Source of the DNA: Flavobacterium sp. SUN052
GTDB taxonomy: Bacteria > Bacteroidota > Bacteroidia > Flavobacteriales > Flavobacteriaceae
Length of the DNA stretch: 64,000 nucleotides
NCBI RefSeq assembly: GCF_028867935.1
Contig: NZ_JAPQNS010000002.1
Span: 673,426-737,425 of the forward strand
Direction: 5' to 3'
Below the pieces are notes generated by a model. It was not told the DNA's origin. It ran no database searches and was given only the letters and a program-made list of their open reading frames with translations. Positions 7,947-17,049 of the stretch are shown here, one piece after another (the first letter of the stretch is position 1; the number at the start of each line of letters is the position of its first letter). Made by a program: the position numbers and the translations under genes.

Positions 7947-8028
7947 TTTATTGGTAATTGGTTAGTAGTGAAAAGAGTTTGCGGGGTAATTCAGGGTTGA
8001 ACTCCCCCGCAGATTCTCTGAAAAGTTG

Positions 8029-9423
8029 TTAGGCTGTTGCTGGCAGTTCGGTATAGTCCGATGCCCATTCGGTGTTATCGACATCATCGCCCTTGCGACC
8101 GTCCAACCGGATTACAAAACTCTTGGCAGGGAAGTACGGCGTGATTCTGATGTCCAGGAAAATGCGGTCTTTCTGCGTTTCGTCGCGTTCCAGGCGCATA
8201 ATCCGGAACTTGTCGATCAGCTTGGTTGGCCCTTTGATGCTATCTAAGAACTGTGCAATCTGACGGCGTAAATCCGCTTCGATCAGCGTGTTCCAGTTTT
8301 CGAAAGCCCGGCGGTTCAGGAAGTCGAACAGCACTTTCACTACGTGGTCGAATACGCGCACCACCGAGTAGGTTTGCAGGCCGAGGTTGTCTCCGTTGAA
8401 AAGTGTTTTGCCTGAAAACGCCATCACCTGGCCATATTCATAGACCATAGGTACGAGGTTGAGCCGCTCCAGGGCAGAAATCTCACTCTTGCGAAGCGGA
8501 AACCGAACTCCTGGCACTTCGTTCATACCGCCGTGCTTCTTACCCGCCGTTACCTGCGACATCAGGGTGTAATAAATCTTACCCGCTAATGCCGACGATG
8601 GTGGCACAAAGAGGTCCTCGGTTTCGCCTACTTCTGCCACTTTCTGACGGCCTACCGCCCAGTTGCAAGTCATAATCACGTTCGACTTGTAGAGGTCAGC
8701 ACCGGTCAGGTTGGCTGTGCTGAACAGGTCGATCACGTCGTCGGGACCTTCGAGATCGGCAAAATCCGTGAACAGCATCACCTTATTCGCATGGGCAATT
8801 TTAGCCCATTTGTTCAGAATGGCGTTCGACTCCATAAAGCCCGGAATTACCAGCAGGGAGTAATTCTGACGAAGGTCGAGTCGGTCATAATTCTGCTTCA
8901 GTTCGTCGGCAATATGGTCAGCAAATCGGGGGTTATCGAGATCGCACAACTGATCAAAATCAGCATTGACGATGGAGATATTCGACAATTTTTCCGCTTC
9001 CGTATTTTTGTAGAACAGCGACAAACCCCGATAACTCGTTTCGAGAGTGCGCGTCGTGTTGAGCGTCGTCAGCAGGTTTTTACGAAGGCTGGTTTCCAGA
9101 ACGGCAGCTCGTTCTGCTGCAATCTTCTCCATTTCCTCCAGCTTATCAGCCGAACTCAGGACATCAATCCATAGTTTAAGTTTTTCCTTTAAGACAGCCC
9201 GTTCGTTTTTCTTGGTGGGGTCGCTAAGGTAGATTTTCTTACGGGCTTTACGATCGGGGCTTACGTTCTGAACTCCATCCATGAAGCTCTCTAAAAAGGC
9301 AAAACCGCCGTAAGCCGAAAGGGCCGCCATGCCCGGTAGATCTACTGAACGGACGGGGCTGGTCGTAGCAACAGCGGTGGCTGCTCCGGGTTCAAGTTGT
9401 GGAGCGTTTGGTTCGCTTTCCAT
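8029..9423 (-). CDS. tssC: T6SS contractile sheath large subunit TssC
   Basis: A 464-residue protein of the TssC (VipB) family. It shows characteristic segments such as L-R-Q-N-Y-S-L-L-V-I-P-G-F-M-E-S, the S-x-L-A-G-K-I-Y motif, and a C-terminal region with F-R-I-M-R-L-E-R-D-E and I-R-L-D-G-R-K-G. TssC pairs with TssB to build the contractile sheath around the Hcp tube. It lies 43 bp after tssB in the same operon. The first 35 residues are low complexity (Ala/Pro/Glu). Length is normal for T6SSiii TssC. Confidence 0.93.
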   Translation of the reverse strand: MESEPNAPQLEPGAATAVATTSPVRSVDLPGMAALSAYGGFAFLESFMDGVQNVSPDRKARKKIYLSDPTKKNERAVLKEKLKLWIDVLSSADKLEEMEKIAAERAAVLETSLRKNLLTTLNTTRTLETSYRGLSLFYKNTEAEKLSNISIVNADFDQLCDLDNPRFADHIADELKQNYDRLDLRQNYSLLVIPGFMESNAILNKWAKIAHANKVMLFTDFADLEGPDDVIDLFSTANLTGADLYKSNVIMTCNWAVGRQKVAEVGETEDLFVPPSSALAGKIYYTLMSQVTAGKKHGGMNEVPGVRFPLRKSEISALERLNLVPMVYEYGQVMAFSGKTLFNGDNLGLQTYSVVRVFDHVVKVLFDFLNRRAFENWNTLIEADLRRQIAQFLDSIKGPTKLIDKFRIMRLERDETQKDRIFLDIRITPYFPAKSFVIRLDGRKGDDVDNTEWASDYTELPATA

Positions 9424-9466
9424 CAGAATAATGTCTGGTTAATGAGTTGTTTTGTAGAAGGAAATC

Positions 9467-9931
9467 TTAGGCAGCTACTTCTTCAGGGTCGGCAGCTTCC
9501 AGTTCGGCCAACAAAGCCTTCATTGTATCAACCATAGCTGCTCTGGCAGCGGGGTTGCCCAGGGCCGTCTGCAATACCCGGTGACCTTTGAGCCGACGGC
9601 CAATTTGAGTGTACTCCTGAAACTGAGCGTCCTGAGAGCGTAAAAACGGGCTTTGGGCAACCATGCTCTTTACCCGGAAATCACTCACGCTGCGAAACTG
9701 AAGCGTTTCCCTAACTGGCATCCCTTCCACCGATTCAAACTCCACATCGACCGCTGGTTTGTAGTGGTTGAAAACCTGCTCAACCGTTTTAAGCCCAGTT
9801 ACGGTTTCAGGGTTTACAGGAGTCTCCTGGGTGAGTTTTTGGGCCAACATTGTCCGGTTATACGGAATGTCGATAATACCTTCTGATGCTTCGGGCTTAA
9901 TCTCGTTGCCGCCGATATCGAAGTTGAACAT
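9467..9931 (-). CDS. tssB: T6SS contractile sheath small subunit TssB
   Basis: A 154-residue TssB (VipA) homologue; together with TssC it forms the sheath recycled by ClpV. Recognisable parts are the N-terminal G-G-N-E-I-K-P-E-A segment, L-Q-F-R-S-V-S-D-F-R-V-K and a C-terminal helix ending in D-P-E-E-V-A-A. It is the first gene of the long leftward operon and is preceded by a well-formed promoter and repeats at 9946-10057. The gap to tssH upstream is 139 bp, so tssB probably has its own transcript. Confidence 0.93.
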   Translation of the reverse strand: MFNFDIGGNEIKPEASEGIIDIPYNRTMLAQKLTQETPVNPETVTGLKTVEQVFNHYKPAVDVEFESVEGMPVRETLQFRSVSDFRVKSMVAQSPFLRSQDAQFQEYTQIGRRLKGHRVLQTALGNPAARAAMVDTMKALLAELEAADPEEVAA

Positions 9932-9945
9932 AAAGGAAGAATTCG

Positions 9946-9962
9946 TTTAGATTAAATCTAAA
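9946..9962. promoter_or_regulatory. 17-bp perfect palindrome in the tssB leader
   Basis: TTTAGATTAAATCTAAA is a palindrome with 8-bp arms around one central base. It overlaps the end of the -7 box of the tssB promoter and covers the expected transcription start. It is AT-rich, so a repressor or regulator binding site is more likely than a terminator. Confidence 0.45.
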
Positions 9963-9990
9963 TGTAGGCCTTTACCTCGCTGATTGTCAA
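9959..9990 (-). promoter_or_regulatory. Predicted Bacteroidota promoter of the tssB operon
   Basis: On the minus strand a TTG (9990-9988) is followed after 21 bases by TACATTTA (9966-9959). The Bacteroidota consensus is TTG-N19..21-TAnnTTTG, so only the last base of the -7 box differs. The tssB ATG lies 27 bases downstream of the box. The interval between the boxes is also part of a 21-bp element found again in front of tssO. Confidence 0.55.
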
Positions 9991-10017
9991 TATGTAGACT
10001 AGTTCAACCACTCATTT

Positions 10018-10057
10018 TTCCCAGATCCGGTATGGTTTTCCCAAATCCGGTATGGTT
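10018..10057. repeat. Tandem 20-bp direct repeat upstream of tssB
   Basis: Two adjacent 20-bp units (10018-10037 and 10038-10057) differ at one base and share the core ATCCGGTATGGTT. They lie 28-67 bp upstream of the -33 box of the tssB promoter, where an activator would bind. The core ATCCGGTAT occurs again at 27524-27532, upstream of the PAAR gene in the same relative orientation. Confidence 0.6.
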
Positions 10058-10070
10058 TGCTTTTACCCTC

Positions 10071-12596
10071 TTATTTTATCCTCCAGCTCAGTTCATTTTG
10101 CCCGGCATCCCAGTCGATTGTGAGTGTCTGATTTTTGGTTAGTTTTTCGGCAATGATGAGTCGAGAGATGGGTCGGCGGAGCTGGTTTCGAATAACACCT
10201 GCCAACGGTCGTGCACCGTATTGGGGCGTAAATCCACGCAAAGCCAGATTGCGTTTGGCTTCATCTGTCACTATTAGTTCAATGCCCTGTTGTTTTAGGC
10301 TTTTGTGAAGGTGAGCCAACTGAATCTCGAAAATACGAACGACGTTTTCCTCCTGAATCGGGCGGAAGGGCAGAATTTCGGTGATACGAGCCAGAAATTC
10401 GGGCCGGAACTGACCACTCATCCGTTCCATCAGCTGCCCCGACGTGGGCAGTCGTCCGGCTTCACTCTCCGCCGTGATCCATTCGCTGCCGATGTTCGAC
10501 GTGAAAATGAGGAGGGCATTTGAGAAGTCACCTTCTTTACCTAGCTTGTCGTGCAGCCGTCCTTCATCCATCATCTGCAAAAACACGTCGAACACCGACG
10601 AATGGGCCTTTTCAATTTCATCGAACAATACCACTGCATAGGGTTGCTGTCTGATTTTGTTTACCAATAATCCACCTTCTTCGTAGCCTACGTAGCCCGG
10701 AGGGGCGCCGTAGAGCAGGGCCGCTGAGTGTTCTTCTTTAAACTCCGACATATCGAAGCGGATCATGGCCCGCTCGTCATTGAACAGAAAATCGGCCAGC
10801 GACTTGCAGAGTTCAGTTTTGCCTGTGCCCGTTGGTCCCAGGAAAAAGAACGACCCCATTGGCTGCCCGTTTCTGCCCAAACCCGAACGCGACTCCAGAA
10901 TGGCATCCGACAGGGCGCGTAGGGCATGATCTTGCCCCACTACCCGCTTTTGCAGGTGACTCTCCATACTGAGTAGTCGCTCTTTTTCCTGGGCTTGCAC
11001 CTTACCCATCGGAATCCCCGTTTTGTGGGCTACCACCGCTGCCAGATCAGCGGTACTCACAACCGCCGACCTTTTTTGGGCCAGATCACGGATGGTATGT
11101 AGCCGGTCGAGGAGGTATTCACGGATGGCGTCGGGCGTTTCGAGAGTTGCCGGATCGCGGTCGTCGGTAAGCTGGCCGAGCAGCACAGGGCTGATCTGCT
11201 GCTGCATGAGGGTGTTAATCCACTGCCATTCATCAAGGGCTTCTTCGGGTGCGAGATCCTGTTTGTCGAGTTCAGAAGCGGCCAAATTCAGACGGTCGAG
11301 TTCCCCAATTGACGTTTCGTTGGCCATCCTGACAGCCGCCATCGTGCGGTCGAGCAGGTCGAGGGCAGAGTCGGGAAGACGACGATCTTTGCTGTAGCGA
11401 CGGGCCAACCGGATACAAACGGGTACTACATCGGGTTGCACTTTCAGGTTGTGGTGGGTTTCATACGCGCCAGTGAGTCCCCGAATCATGCGGTTGGCCA
11501 CCCGGTCGGTGGGCTCGCCCACAGTCAGCACTTCGAACCGGCGGCACAGGGCCTGATCGGGTTCAATCAGTTTGCGGTATTCATCGGGAGTAGTCGCCCC
11601 AATTACGGTCAGGTCGCCCCGCGCCAGTTCGGGTTTGAGCAGGTTGGCTACGCCATTACCTGCCGACCCTTTGGGGTCGAGTAACATATGGATTTCATCG
11701 ATAAACAAAATGCAGCGGTCGTAGGCTTTCACGGCCTTGATCACGGTTTTGAGTCGATCTTCCACTTCACCTTTGTAGGATGCACCTGCAATCAACGCGC
11801 CGGGGTCCAGTTCGAGCAAGGTGGCATTCTGTAACCAGGCGGGAACGGTTCCGTCGGCCAATTGCTGGGCCAATCCGTCGATCAGGGCCGATTTGCCCAC
11901 ACCCGGATCACCCACGAGCATCACATTGGGCTTGCTGCGTCGTCCCAGAATTCCGAGCATGGTGCGGGTTTCGCCATCGCGCCCAATCACCGGGTCGAGC
12001 CGCCCGGCGCGGGCTTCTTCTGTTTTGTCGCGGCAAAATTTGGGTAAGCCATCTGGGGTTGTTTCAGCACTTGCTGGGTCGTCACTAGATTCAGCCCCGT
12101 TGCCAACGCCCGTTTCGGTATTGCCGGAGCCCTTCCGGTTTAGTTTGGGGTTGGCCAATCCAGGCCGGGCCCGATCCTGCATATACCGCTGCATGAGGTC
12201 GCGTTCCTGCAAGGGTAGCGATCGGAGCTGATCATGCGTAAATCCCACACCGGGTTTGGTGAGGGCAACCAGCACGGCAATGGGTTCTATAAAGTCCATA
12301 TCAAGTCGAATCCGCACAAATTCGGCTTCGGCTATCACCCGTTCCACCGAGGAATCGCCTTCGGGCTGGTTTTTGTTGAGGCTGGTGCGGGGGGTATCTT
12401 CGATCCAGACATCGGCCCATTCGCGCACAAACGGTATGTCTTTATTATAAGCCGCCAGAAGTTTGGCACCACCAACTTCATCGTGCAGTATAGCGCGGAG
12501 CAGGTGGGCAGCCGCAAACTGTTCATTATGGTATTCGCGGGCTAGCGATGCAGCAATGTGGAGGGCCGTTTGAACGGATGAACTGAATGTAGGCAT
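10071..12596 (-). CDS. tssH: T6SS sheath-recycling AAA+ ATPase ClpV (TssH)
   Basis: An 841-residue Clp/Hsp100 ATPase. The N-domain occupies about 1-145. A Gly/Ser-rich linker precedes AAA+ domain 1, with Walker A G-D-P-G-V-G-K-S at 229-236 and Walker B L-F-I-D-E-I-H. A middle coiled-coil segment and AAA+ domain 2 follow (G-P-T-G-T-G-K-T near 585, then L-F-D-E-I-E-K-A-H). The C-terminal D2-small domain contains Y-G-A-R-P-L. ClpV disassembles contracted TssB/TssC sheaths so the subunits can be reused. It follows tssR by 2 bp in a tssO-tssO-tssP-tssR-tssH operon. Neighbouring tss genes separate it from housekeeping ClpB. Confidence 0.92.
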   Translation of the reverse strand: MPTFSSSVQTALHIAASLAREYHNEQFAAAHLLRAILHDEVGGAKLLAAYNKDIPFVREWADVWIEDTPRTSLNKNQPEGDSSVERVIAEAEFVRIRLDMDFIEPIAVLVALTKPGVGFTHDQLRSLPLQERDLMQRYMQDRARPGLANPKLNRKGSGNTETGVGNGAESSDDPASAETTPDGLPKFCRDKTEEARAGRLDPVIGRDGETRTMLGILGRRSKPNVMLVGDPGVGKSALIDGLAQQLADGTVPAWLQNATLLELDPGALIAGASYKGEVEDRLKTVIKAVKAYDRCILFIDEIHMLLDPKGSAGNGVANLLKPELARGDLTVIGATTPDEYRKLIEPDQALCRRFEVLTVGEPTDRVANRMIRGLTGAYETHHNLKVQPDVVPVCIRLARRYSKDRRLPDSALDLLDRTMAAVRMANETSIGELDRLNLAASELDKQDLAPEEALDEWQWINTLMQQQISPVLLGQLTDDRDPATLETPDAIREYLLDRLHTIRDLAQKRSAVVSTADLAAVVAHKTGIPMGKVQAQEKERLLSMESHLQKRVVGQDHALRALSDAILESRSGLGRNGQPMGSFFFLGPTGTGKTELCKSLADFLFNDERAMIRFDMSEFKEEHSAALLYGAPPGYVGYEEGGLLVNKIRQQPYAVVLFDEIEKAHSSVFDVFLQMMDEGRLHDKLGKEGDFSNALLIFTSNIGSEWITAESEAGRLPTSGQLMERMSGQFRPEFLARITEILPFRPIQEENVVRIFEIQLAHLHKSLKQQGIELIVTDEAKRNLALRGFTPQYGARPLAGVIRNQLRRPISRLIIAEKLTKNQTLTIDWDAGQNELSWRIK

Positions 12597-12598
12597 AG

Positions 12599-15022
12599 CT
12601 ATTTAAAGAGGTCTTCACTGATCCAGTAATACGTTTTTCCGTTCGAGCTAAACCGACTGTTCGGAAACATCGGGATGCGCCGGAAATAATCCCGGCGTTC
12701 GCGTAGTAGATATAGAGCCCGGTTGAGCTGGGCATTGGGTAAAATATCGGGTTCAGTAATCAGACGAAGCTGAACTTGACCCAGAAGGTCATTTTTCACG
12801 GGCAAATCGAGCATTCCCGACAACAACCCACTGAGGGTACCGGCCTCTACCGACGGGATACCCGCCTGAAAAACCACCTGCCTGATTTGCCGCGCCAGTA
12901 ATACCCTGTCGATATAACGGGTGGGATCGATATTGTCACCCGCCAGCACGTCGAGCCAACGGCCAACGGTTTCGTATTCGTCGGCAGTAAGCAGGGTCGT
13001 ATATTTCCATCCCGATTGCTGGCGGGTGCTGATCGATGTGTAGGCCGTTGTTAGGTATGGGTAATCGCTCAGTCGGGCGGCCTGTGCGGGCGTGGTTCGG
13101 AGCGACTCGCCGGTACGGGCAACTTGGGCAATTAAAGCCGGGTTCACCCGGTCGGTGAGGGGTTCAATCTGAGCAAAAGTCATTTCGAGCCCTTCCATAA
13201 CGGTTTTGTTCTCGTCGCGCACCTGCAAGAGTAAACTATCGGTGGCAGCTACTAACTCCTTGAAAAGCATTTGTTTTTCTTTTCTTGGAAACAATACCCA
13301 ACCCGGCACCATGCTCCGATCGGGATAGGCCAGCTGATACACGTTGCGGTCGCCAAGGCGGAGGTCAAACTCGGTGGTGGGGGTCACATTGTCGGGTCGC
13401 ACGAGTTTGGTCTTTTTAGTCTGACTGCTTTCCTGCCCCGCCCGAAGTACTAATTCTTTAGCCTGTAACACGAAATCATTCGCTATAGAGGTATTAGCCG
13501 CATAAGTCTGAAAAGCAACAATCCGGCAGTCGGTCCGGGCAAGGTTTTCCAACACATTTCCCCACCCGGCCACCTCCTGATTATCGCCTGTGGTACCCAC
13601 CAACACAATCACGTTAGTTTCATCGGTATGGTTTGCCAGCAGTTTCAATGCCTGTTCCATACCAAACCGAATGGGCTGTGGAAGCAGGTTGGCGGTTGCG
13701 TTCGTGGGCCGGTCGGGCGCATTGCGGGTCATAAAAGCCAGCAGGCGGGCGGGATCGGTCGAGAGTGTCAAGTTGTTGATCTGGCTTTTGCGTTTACTCT
13801 CTTCGAGGGCCGTTTCCTGATAAATCACGGCTCCCGTTTGCAGTCGGACAAAGGGGCTGGTGGTATCGGCCATGAGTTGAGTAATTGAAAACTGAATCGC
13901 GTTGAGCAGCTCGCCCCATCGCGGAAACAGGGCTGCGCTTCCTTCTACCACATACACGATGTTGAGCCTTCGGTGGCCTGTCTGGATCTGGTTCAATCGG
14001 GCGTTGTTAATGCGTTGTCCACCCACGCTCAGCACGGGAACATCCCGTTTTGCCAATAGGGGGGTGAGCGCATGGGTTTGCAGCACCATCTGGCTATCGA
14101 GGGTGCAACACCGGCCCAGGACCGGGAACTTGGCTCCCAGCGAAGCCCAGGATACAGTCGAAAACTGACCACTGTTCAACACCGAATCGGCTGGCTGGCT
14201 GATAGCTGCCGACTGGGTGGCAAACAGCCGTTCAGAGCGGTGTGGCTGGCTTACCGTGTCGGCTTCCACAAACACACGCTCTCCCACCGACTGGAGTGCT
14301 TCCTGCGGTACCCACCCAATTATAGTTTGCCGGATACTATCAGCGGGAAACCAGGGGGACCGCCCAATAAGCACCTGCCTGCCCGATTCGGACTGTTTGA
14401 AAGGATAAGCCAGTTCGTAGAGCCGGATAGGTTTTTTTGCGGGGAGTTGCAGGCCAGGATCAACAAACGTCCGCACCGAATCGCCAATCAGATACAAGTC
14501 GGGGTTGTTGAGTAAATCGGGCTGGGCCAGCGCCGGGCTAACCAGTTGCGCGTGGCGTCCGTCGTTGGTGCGGTAACTTTGGTTGAGCAGTAGAAACCGG
14601 CTTTTAGGAGCCCATCCGTAGTACACAACGGCTTTCCGGTCGGTAATAACTCGCCGGGAAAACTTGTTGCCAATGGGCAAATCGGGTCGGTACTGAATGA
14701 GTTTGAGGTAGCCCTTTTTTTCTTTCAGAACGTAAAATGCATCCAGAAATCGGGCTTTTCTGAAACGTGTCACCCCGTTTGGGTTTCGAAACGTGGTGTT
14801 GTTATCGCGGTCCGAAAACACAATCCACGGAGCTCCATCGGGCGGTTGAGGATTGACACTCAATTTTTTTTCAGGAATCGAAATAATGGTACCCAGTTTT
14901 ACGGCCCGAGACGGTTTTATGGGGGCGAGGTTAGCGGGTTGCCGTGCCACCCGTAAAAAAAAGGGGAGTTGAGCATGGGCGGTAACGGCCGTCAGCAACA
15001 GCAGGAGTACGGTCCATTTCAT
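12599..15022 (-). CDS. tssR: T6SSiii envelope protein TssR
   Basis: I set the start at 15022, where the ATG overlaps the stop of the preceding gene (ATGA) and opens a clear signal peptide (MKWTVLLLLLTAVTAHAQ). The mature protein of about 790 residues is periplasmic. It matches the layout of TssR, one of the TssN-TssR proteins reported to form the T6SSiii trans-envelope complex in place of TssJ/L/M. A VWA-like fold from about residue 395 (L-N-I-V-Y-V-V-E-G-S) lacks the metal-binding D-x-S-x-S, so it is probably structural. Two SH3-like segments are possible in the first 250 residues. Position between tssP-like and tssH supports the call. Confidence 0.8.
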   Translation of the reverse strand: MKWTVLLLLLTAVTAHAQLPFFLRVARQPANLAPIKPSRAVKLGTIISIPEKKLSVNPQPPDGAPWIVFSDRDNNTTFRNPNGVTRFRKARFLDAFYVLKEKKGYLKLIQYRPDLPIGNKFSRRVITDRKAVVYYGWAPKSRFLLLNQSYRTNDGRHAQLVSPALAQPDLLNNPDLYLIGDSVRTFVDPGLQLPAKKPIRLYELAYPFKQSESGRQVLIGRSPWFPADSIRQTIIGWVPQEALQSVGERVFVEADTVSQPHRSERLFATQSAAISQPADSVLNSGQFSTVSWASLGAKFPVLGRCCTLDSQMVLQTHALTPLLAKRDVPVLSVGGQRINNARLNQIQTGHRRLNIVYVVEGSAALFPRWGELLNAIQFSITQLMADTTSPFVRLQTGAVIYQETALEESKRKSQINNLTLSTDPARLLAFMTRNAPDRPTNATANLLPQPIRFGMEQALKLLANHTDETNVIVLVGTTGDNQEVAGWGNVLENLARTDCRIVAFQTYAANTSIANDFVLQAKELVLRAGQESSQTKKTKLVRPDNVTPTTEFDLRLGDRNVYQLAYPDRSMVPGWVLFPRKEKQMLFKELVAATDSLLLQVRDENKTVMEGLEMTFAQIEPLTDRVNPALIAQVARTGESLRTTPAQAARLSDYPYLTTAYTSISTRQQSGWKYTTLLTADEYETVGRWLDVLAGDNIDPTRYIDRVLLARQIRQVVFQAGIPSVEAGTLSGLLSGMLDLPVKNDLLGQVQLRLITEPDILPNAQLNRALYLLRERRDYFRRIPMFPNSRFSSNGKTYYWISEDLFK

Positions 15023-15894
15023 AACTTGTGCTGGGTCACGTTCAGGCGAAAAATACAGCGGGTGAGGGTATCCGAGTCGATACTGACTCCATCGACTTGT
15101 ACTCCCCGGTCGAAACGAAGCCCCATGCAGTAGGAGTAAAAATCGTTGAGTTTGGTAGCGTTTACCTGCACGGCGGCATAGTCGCGTTTGCACAGGTACC
15201 GGTTTAGCACATAGTAATAGTTGGTGTTAAACGGTTTCCCATCGGCAATTGCCTGCAAACGCCGGCGGATGTCGTCGCCAGCCAGGTCGGTTGAATCAAC
15301 GGGAGGGTTGAATTTGCGAAAGCCGGGCCGGATCAGTATGTTTTGTTTGAGTGGGTACTTGGTCAGATCGGTGGTCAGCACCACCGTATAGAGACCTGGC
15401 TGGGCGTAGCTATAAATGGCAGTCTGATCGCGGGAGTCAATTCGGCCCGATTCCCCAAACCGCCATGCAAACGATCGAGATTGGCCGCCAGTGGCTACAA
15501 ACGTCAGTTTTTCATTCTGGTAATGGTAGTCTCCCTGCGGGCCATTGAGTTGCACCACCGAATCGCGCAAATTAACGGGTGGGCCCGGCCTCACTGTCAC
15601 TCGAAAGGTTTTTTGGTACTCGTCGTCCACCGTAAGCCGAATCAGATACGACCCCGCCTGCCGATAGGTGTAATCCCCCGTTGCCTTCCGCAACATGGCT
15701 CCGTTACCAAACTCCCAGCGGTGCATTTCGGCACCACGGGTACTGTCGGTAAAGTAAATAGGCTGTCCCACGCTCACCTGAATGGGCGAAACCGTGGCCC
15801 GAACAGTAGGCTTCGAGGTGAGCCAGAGTAACATGAGCAGCAGCCCGCCCGTTGCCATCAGGGCTCGGGTGGTAAGGGTAAGATCTCTGTTCAT
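15019..15894 (-). CDS. tssP: PKD-domain membrane protein, TssP-like
   Basis: A 291-residue protein with one membrane helix near residues 9-25 and two PKD-type beta-sandwich repeats in the periplasm, at about 34-105 (Y-F-T-D-S-T-R-G-A-E-M-H-R-W-E-F-G-N-G) and 115-195 (F-A-W-R-F-G-E-S-G). A short C-terminal helical part follows. It overlaps tssR by 4 bp and the second tssO-like gene by 4 bp, forming a tightly coupled envelope operon. By position and topology it corresponds to TssP of T6SSiii. The symbol is given on that basis rather than from a sequence search. Confidence 0.65.
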   Translation of the reverse strand: MNRDLTLTTRALMATGGLLLMLLWLTSKPTVRATVSPIQVSVGQPIYFTDSTRGAEMHRWEFGNGAMLRKATGDYTYRQAGSYLIRLTVDDEYQKTFRVTVRPGPPVNLRDSVVQLNGPQGDYHYQNEKLTFVATGGQSRSFAWRFGESGRIDSRDQTAIYSYAQPGLYTVVLTTDLTKYPLKQNILIRPGFRKFNPPVDSTDLAGDDIRRRLQAIADGKPFNTNYYYVLNRYLCKRDYAAVQVNATKLNDFYSYCMGLRFDRGVQVDGVSIDSDTLTRCIFRLNVTQHKL

Positions 15895-16430
15895 CGGGTA
15901 GGGCGGTCCGGCGATCCGGCCATTGCCGGTGCGGGTGGATTATTGATGATCACCGGCCCTAGTTCGCGCTGATAGCCCACTTCGCATTCGTCGGCCTGTT
16001 TGCGAAACAACTGAATATTGGCCTGCTTGCTCCACAGTACCTTTTTGTCGGTATAAACCATTTTGTAGAAATCCGCAATCTGGGCAAACGACCGAAAGCG
16101 AATTCCCTCATCCTGTTGCCCCGACAGTGACCGAATATCGGCCAGCTGATCTTCAATGTCCACCTCTACGAAAACGGCATTTACCTGAGGCTGATACGCT
16201 ACAATGGCCCGATAGGCTGAGTCAAGTAACACAAAATGACCCTGCTGATCGGCCAGTATCTTTCGCTGTCGGCTAATCTGTTCCACCAGATAATCAGAAC
16301 TCCGGGGAGTTGAGTCGTAGCTTCGGAACATAATCCAACTGGCCACTACCCACAATGCGAGTACTGCACCGAGGAGATAGACAAATTGAAGTCGTCGTTC
16401 GCGCGTTTGAAAGGAAAACAAAGGAGTCAT
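15891..16430 (-). CDS. TssO-like T6SS transmembrane protein, second copy
   Basis: A 179-residue inner-membrane protein with an N-terminal helix at about 15-35 and a long helical periplasmic part. It has the same topology and length as the TssO protein upstream, but the sequence is strongly diverged. A 100-bp region of short inverted repeats separates the two genes. Its stop overlaps the start of the PKD gene. It is probably a component of the TssNQOPR-type membrane complex; whether it is a second TssO or a different subunit cannot be decided here. Confidence 0.6.
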   Translation of the reverse strand: MTPLFSFQTRERRLQFVYLLGAVLALWVVASWIMFRSYDSTPRSSDYLVEQISRQRKILADQQGHFVLLDSAYRAIVAYQPQVNAVFVEVDIEDQLADIRSLSGQQDEGIRFRSFAQIADFYKMVYTDKKVLWSKQANIQLFRKQADECEVGYQRELGPVIINNPPAPAMAGSPDRPTR

Positions 16431-16432
16431 AA

Positions 16433-16538
16433 ACAGTGAACAGGTAGCAGTGAGCAGTGGTGGTAGGCAGTGAACAGTAAGCAGTGGCGATGAGCAAAAC
16501 GATTTGGTCGGTCACTGCTCGCTGTTCACTGTTCACTT
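16433..16538. repeat. Short-unit repeats of the CAGTGAACAGT type forming a large inverted repeat
   Basis: The gap between the two tssO-like genes is made of variants of a 7-bp-periodic unit (CAGTGAACAG, AGCAGTGAGCAGT, CAGTGAACAGTAAGCAGT). A reverse-complement run closes it (CACTGCTCGCTGTTCACTG at 16513-16531). Left and right arms can pair into a long imperfect hairpin that runs to the stop of tssO. Such units look like dispersed intergenic repeats rather than a regulatory site. Confidence 0.7.
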
Positions 16539-17006
16539 TCTGCGTCGGTTGTAATTCAGGCAATCTGTTAGTTCCGCTCGGGCGGTGCTCTCATCGGCAA
16601 TGGCTTTACTTAAGGAGTCTTTCAGGATCAGCATCTCGTTGACGTGGCCCGACAGTCGGCTGTATACCCCAAAATAGTCCTGCAGTTGTTTTTTCTGGGC
16701 TACAATTTTGGCAATCTCTTCCTTCTCTTTAGTGATCACCCGTTCCATCTGTCGCCCGTTAGTGATACGGGAGGTATTGAGCAAGTTCATGTCGGCATAC
16801 AGCGAATCTACTTTTTCAGCCAGGACGGCATCCATCAGGAACACCTCTTCAAAATGCTGCCGCTGTTCGGTCAGGCGATCAATCTGGTAGGAGCCGGTTC
16901 GCAAAAAAGCATAAACGCACCCCAGCAGCAGGATGGTCAAACCGACAAACCAAGCCAAAAACTGACCGAATGCCCGATTAATTTCTTTTCGATTCTGTGC
17001 CTGCAT
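16533..17006 (-). CDS. tssO: T6SSiii transmembrane protein TssO
   Basis: A 157-residue protein with one membrane helix at about 15-33 (F-L-A-W-F-V-G-L-T-I-L-L-L-G-C-V) and a long alpha-helical periplasmic domain. Matching features are the N-terminal N-R-K-E-I-N-R-A-F-G-Q-F motif and the E-E-V-F-L-M-D-A stretch, which fit TssO of Bacteroidota T6SSiii. TssO belongs to the TssN-R envelope complex. It is the first gene of a leftward operon and is divergent from tssG, with 80 bp between the starts. Confidence 0.78.
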   Translation of the reverse strand: MQAQNRKEINRAFGQFLAWFVGLTILLLGCVYAFLRTGSYQIDRLTEQRQHFEEVFLMDAVLAEKVDSLYADMNLLNTSRITNGRQMERVITKEKEEIAKIVAQKKQLQDYFGVYSRLSGHVNEMLILKDSLSKAIADESTARAELTDCLNYNRRRK

Positions 17007-17049
17007 ATTATTGTATGATTACTGATGAACTTGTGAAGCCCTCAGTGAT

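Noticed and set aside
16433..16538. A CRISPR array or riboswitch
   Set aside because: Units are about 7 bp, without spacers, and form simple repeat variants; no Cas genes or conserved aptamer.
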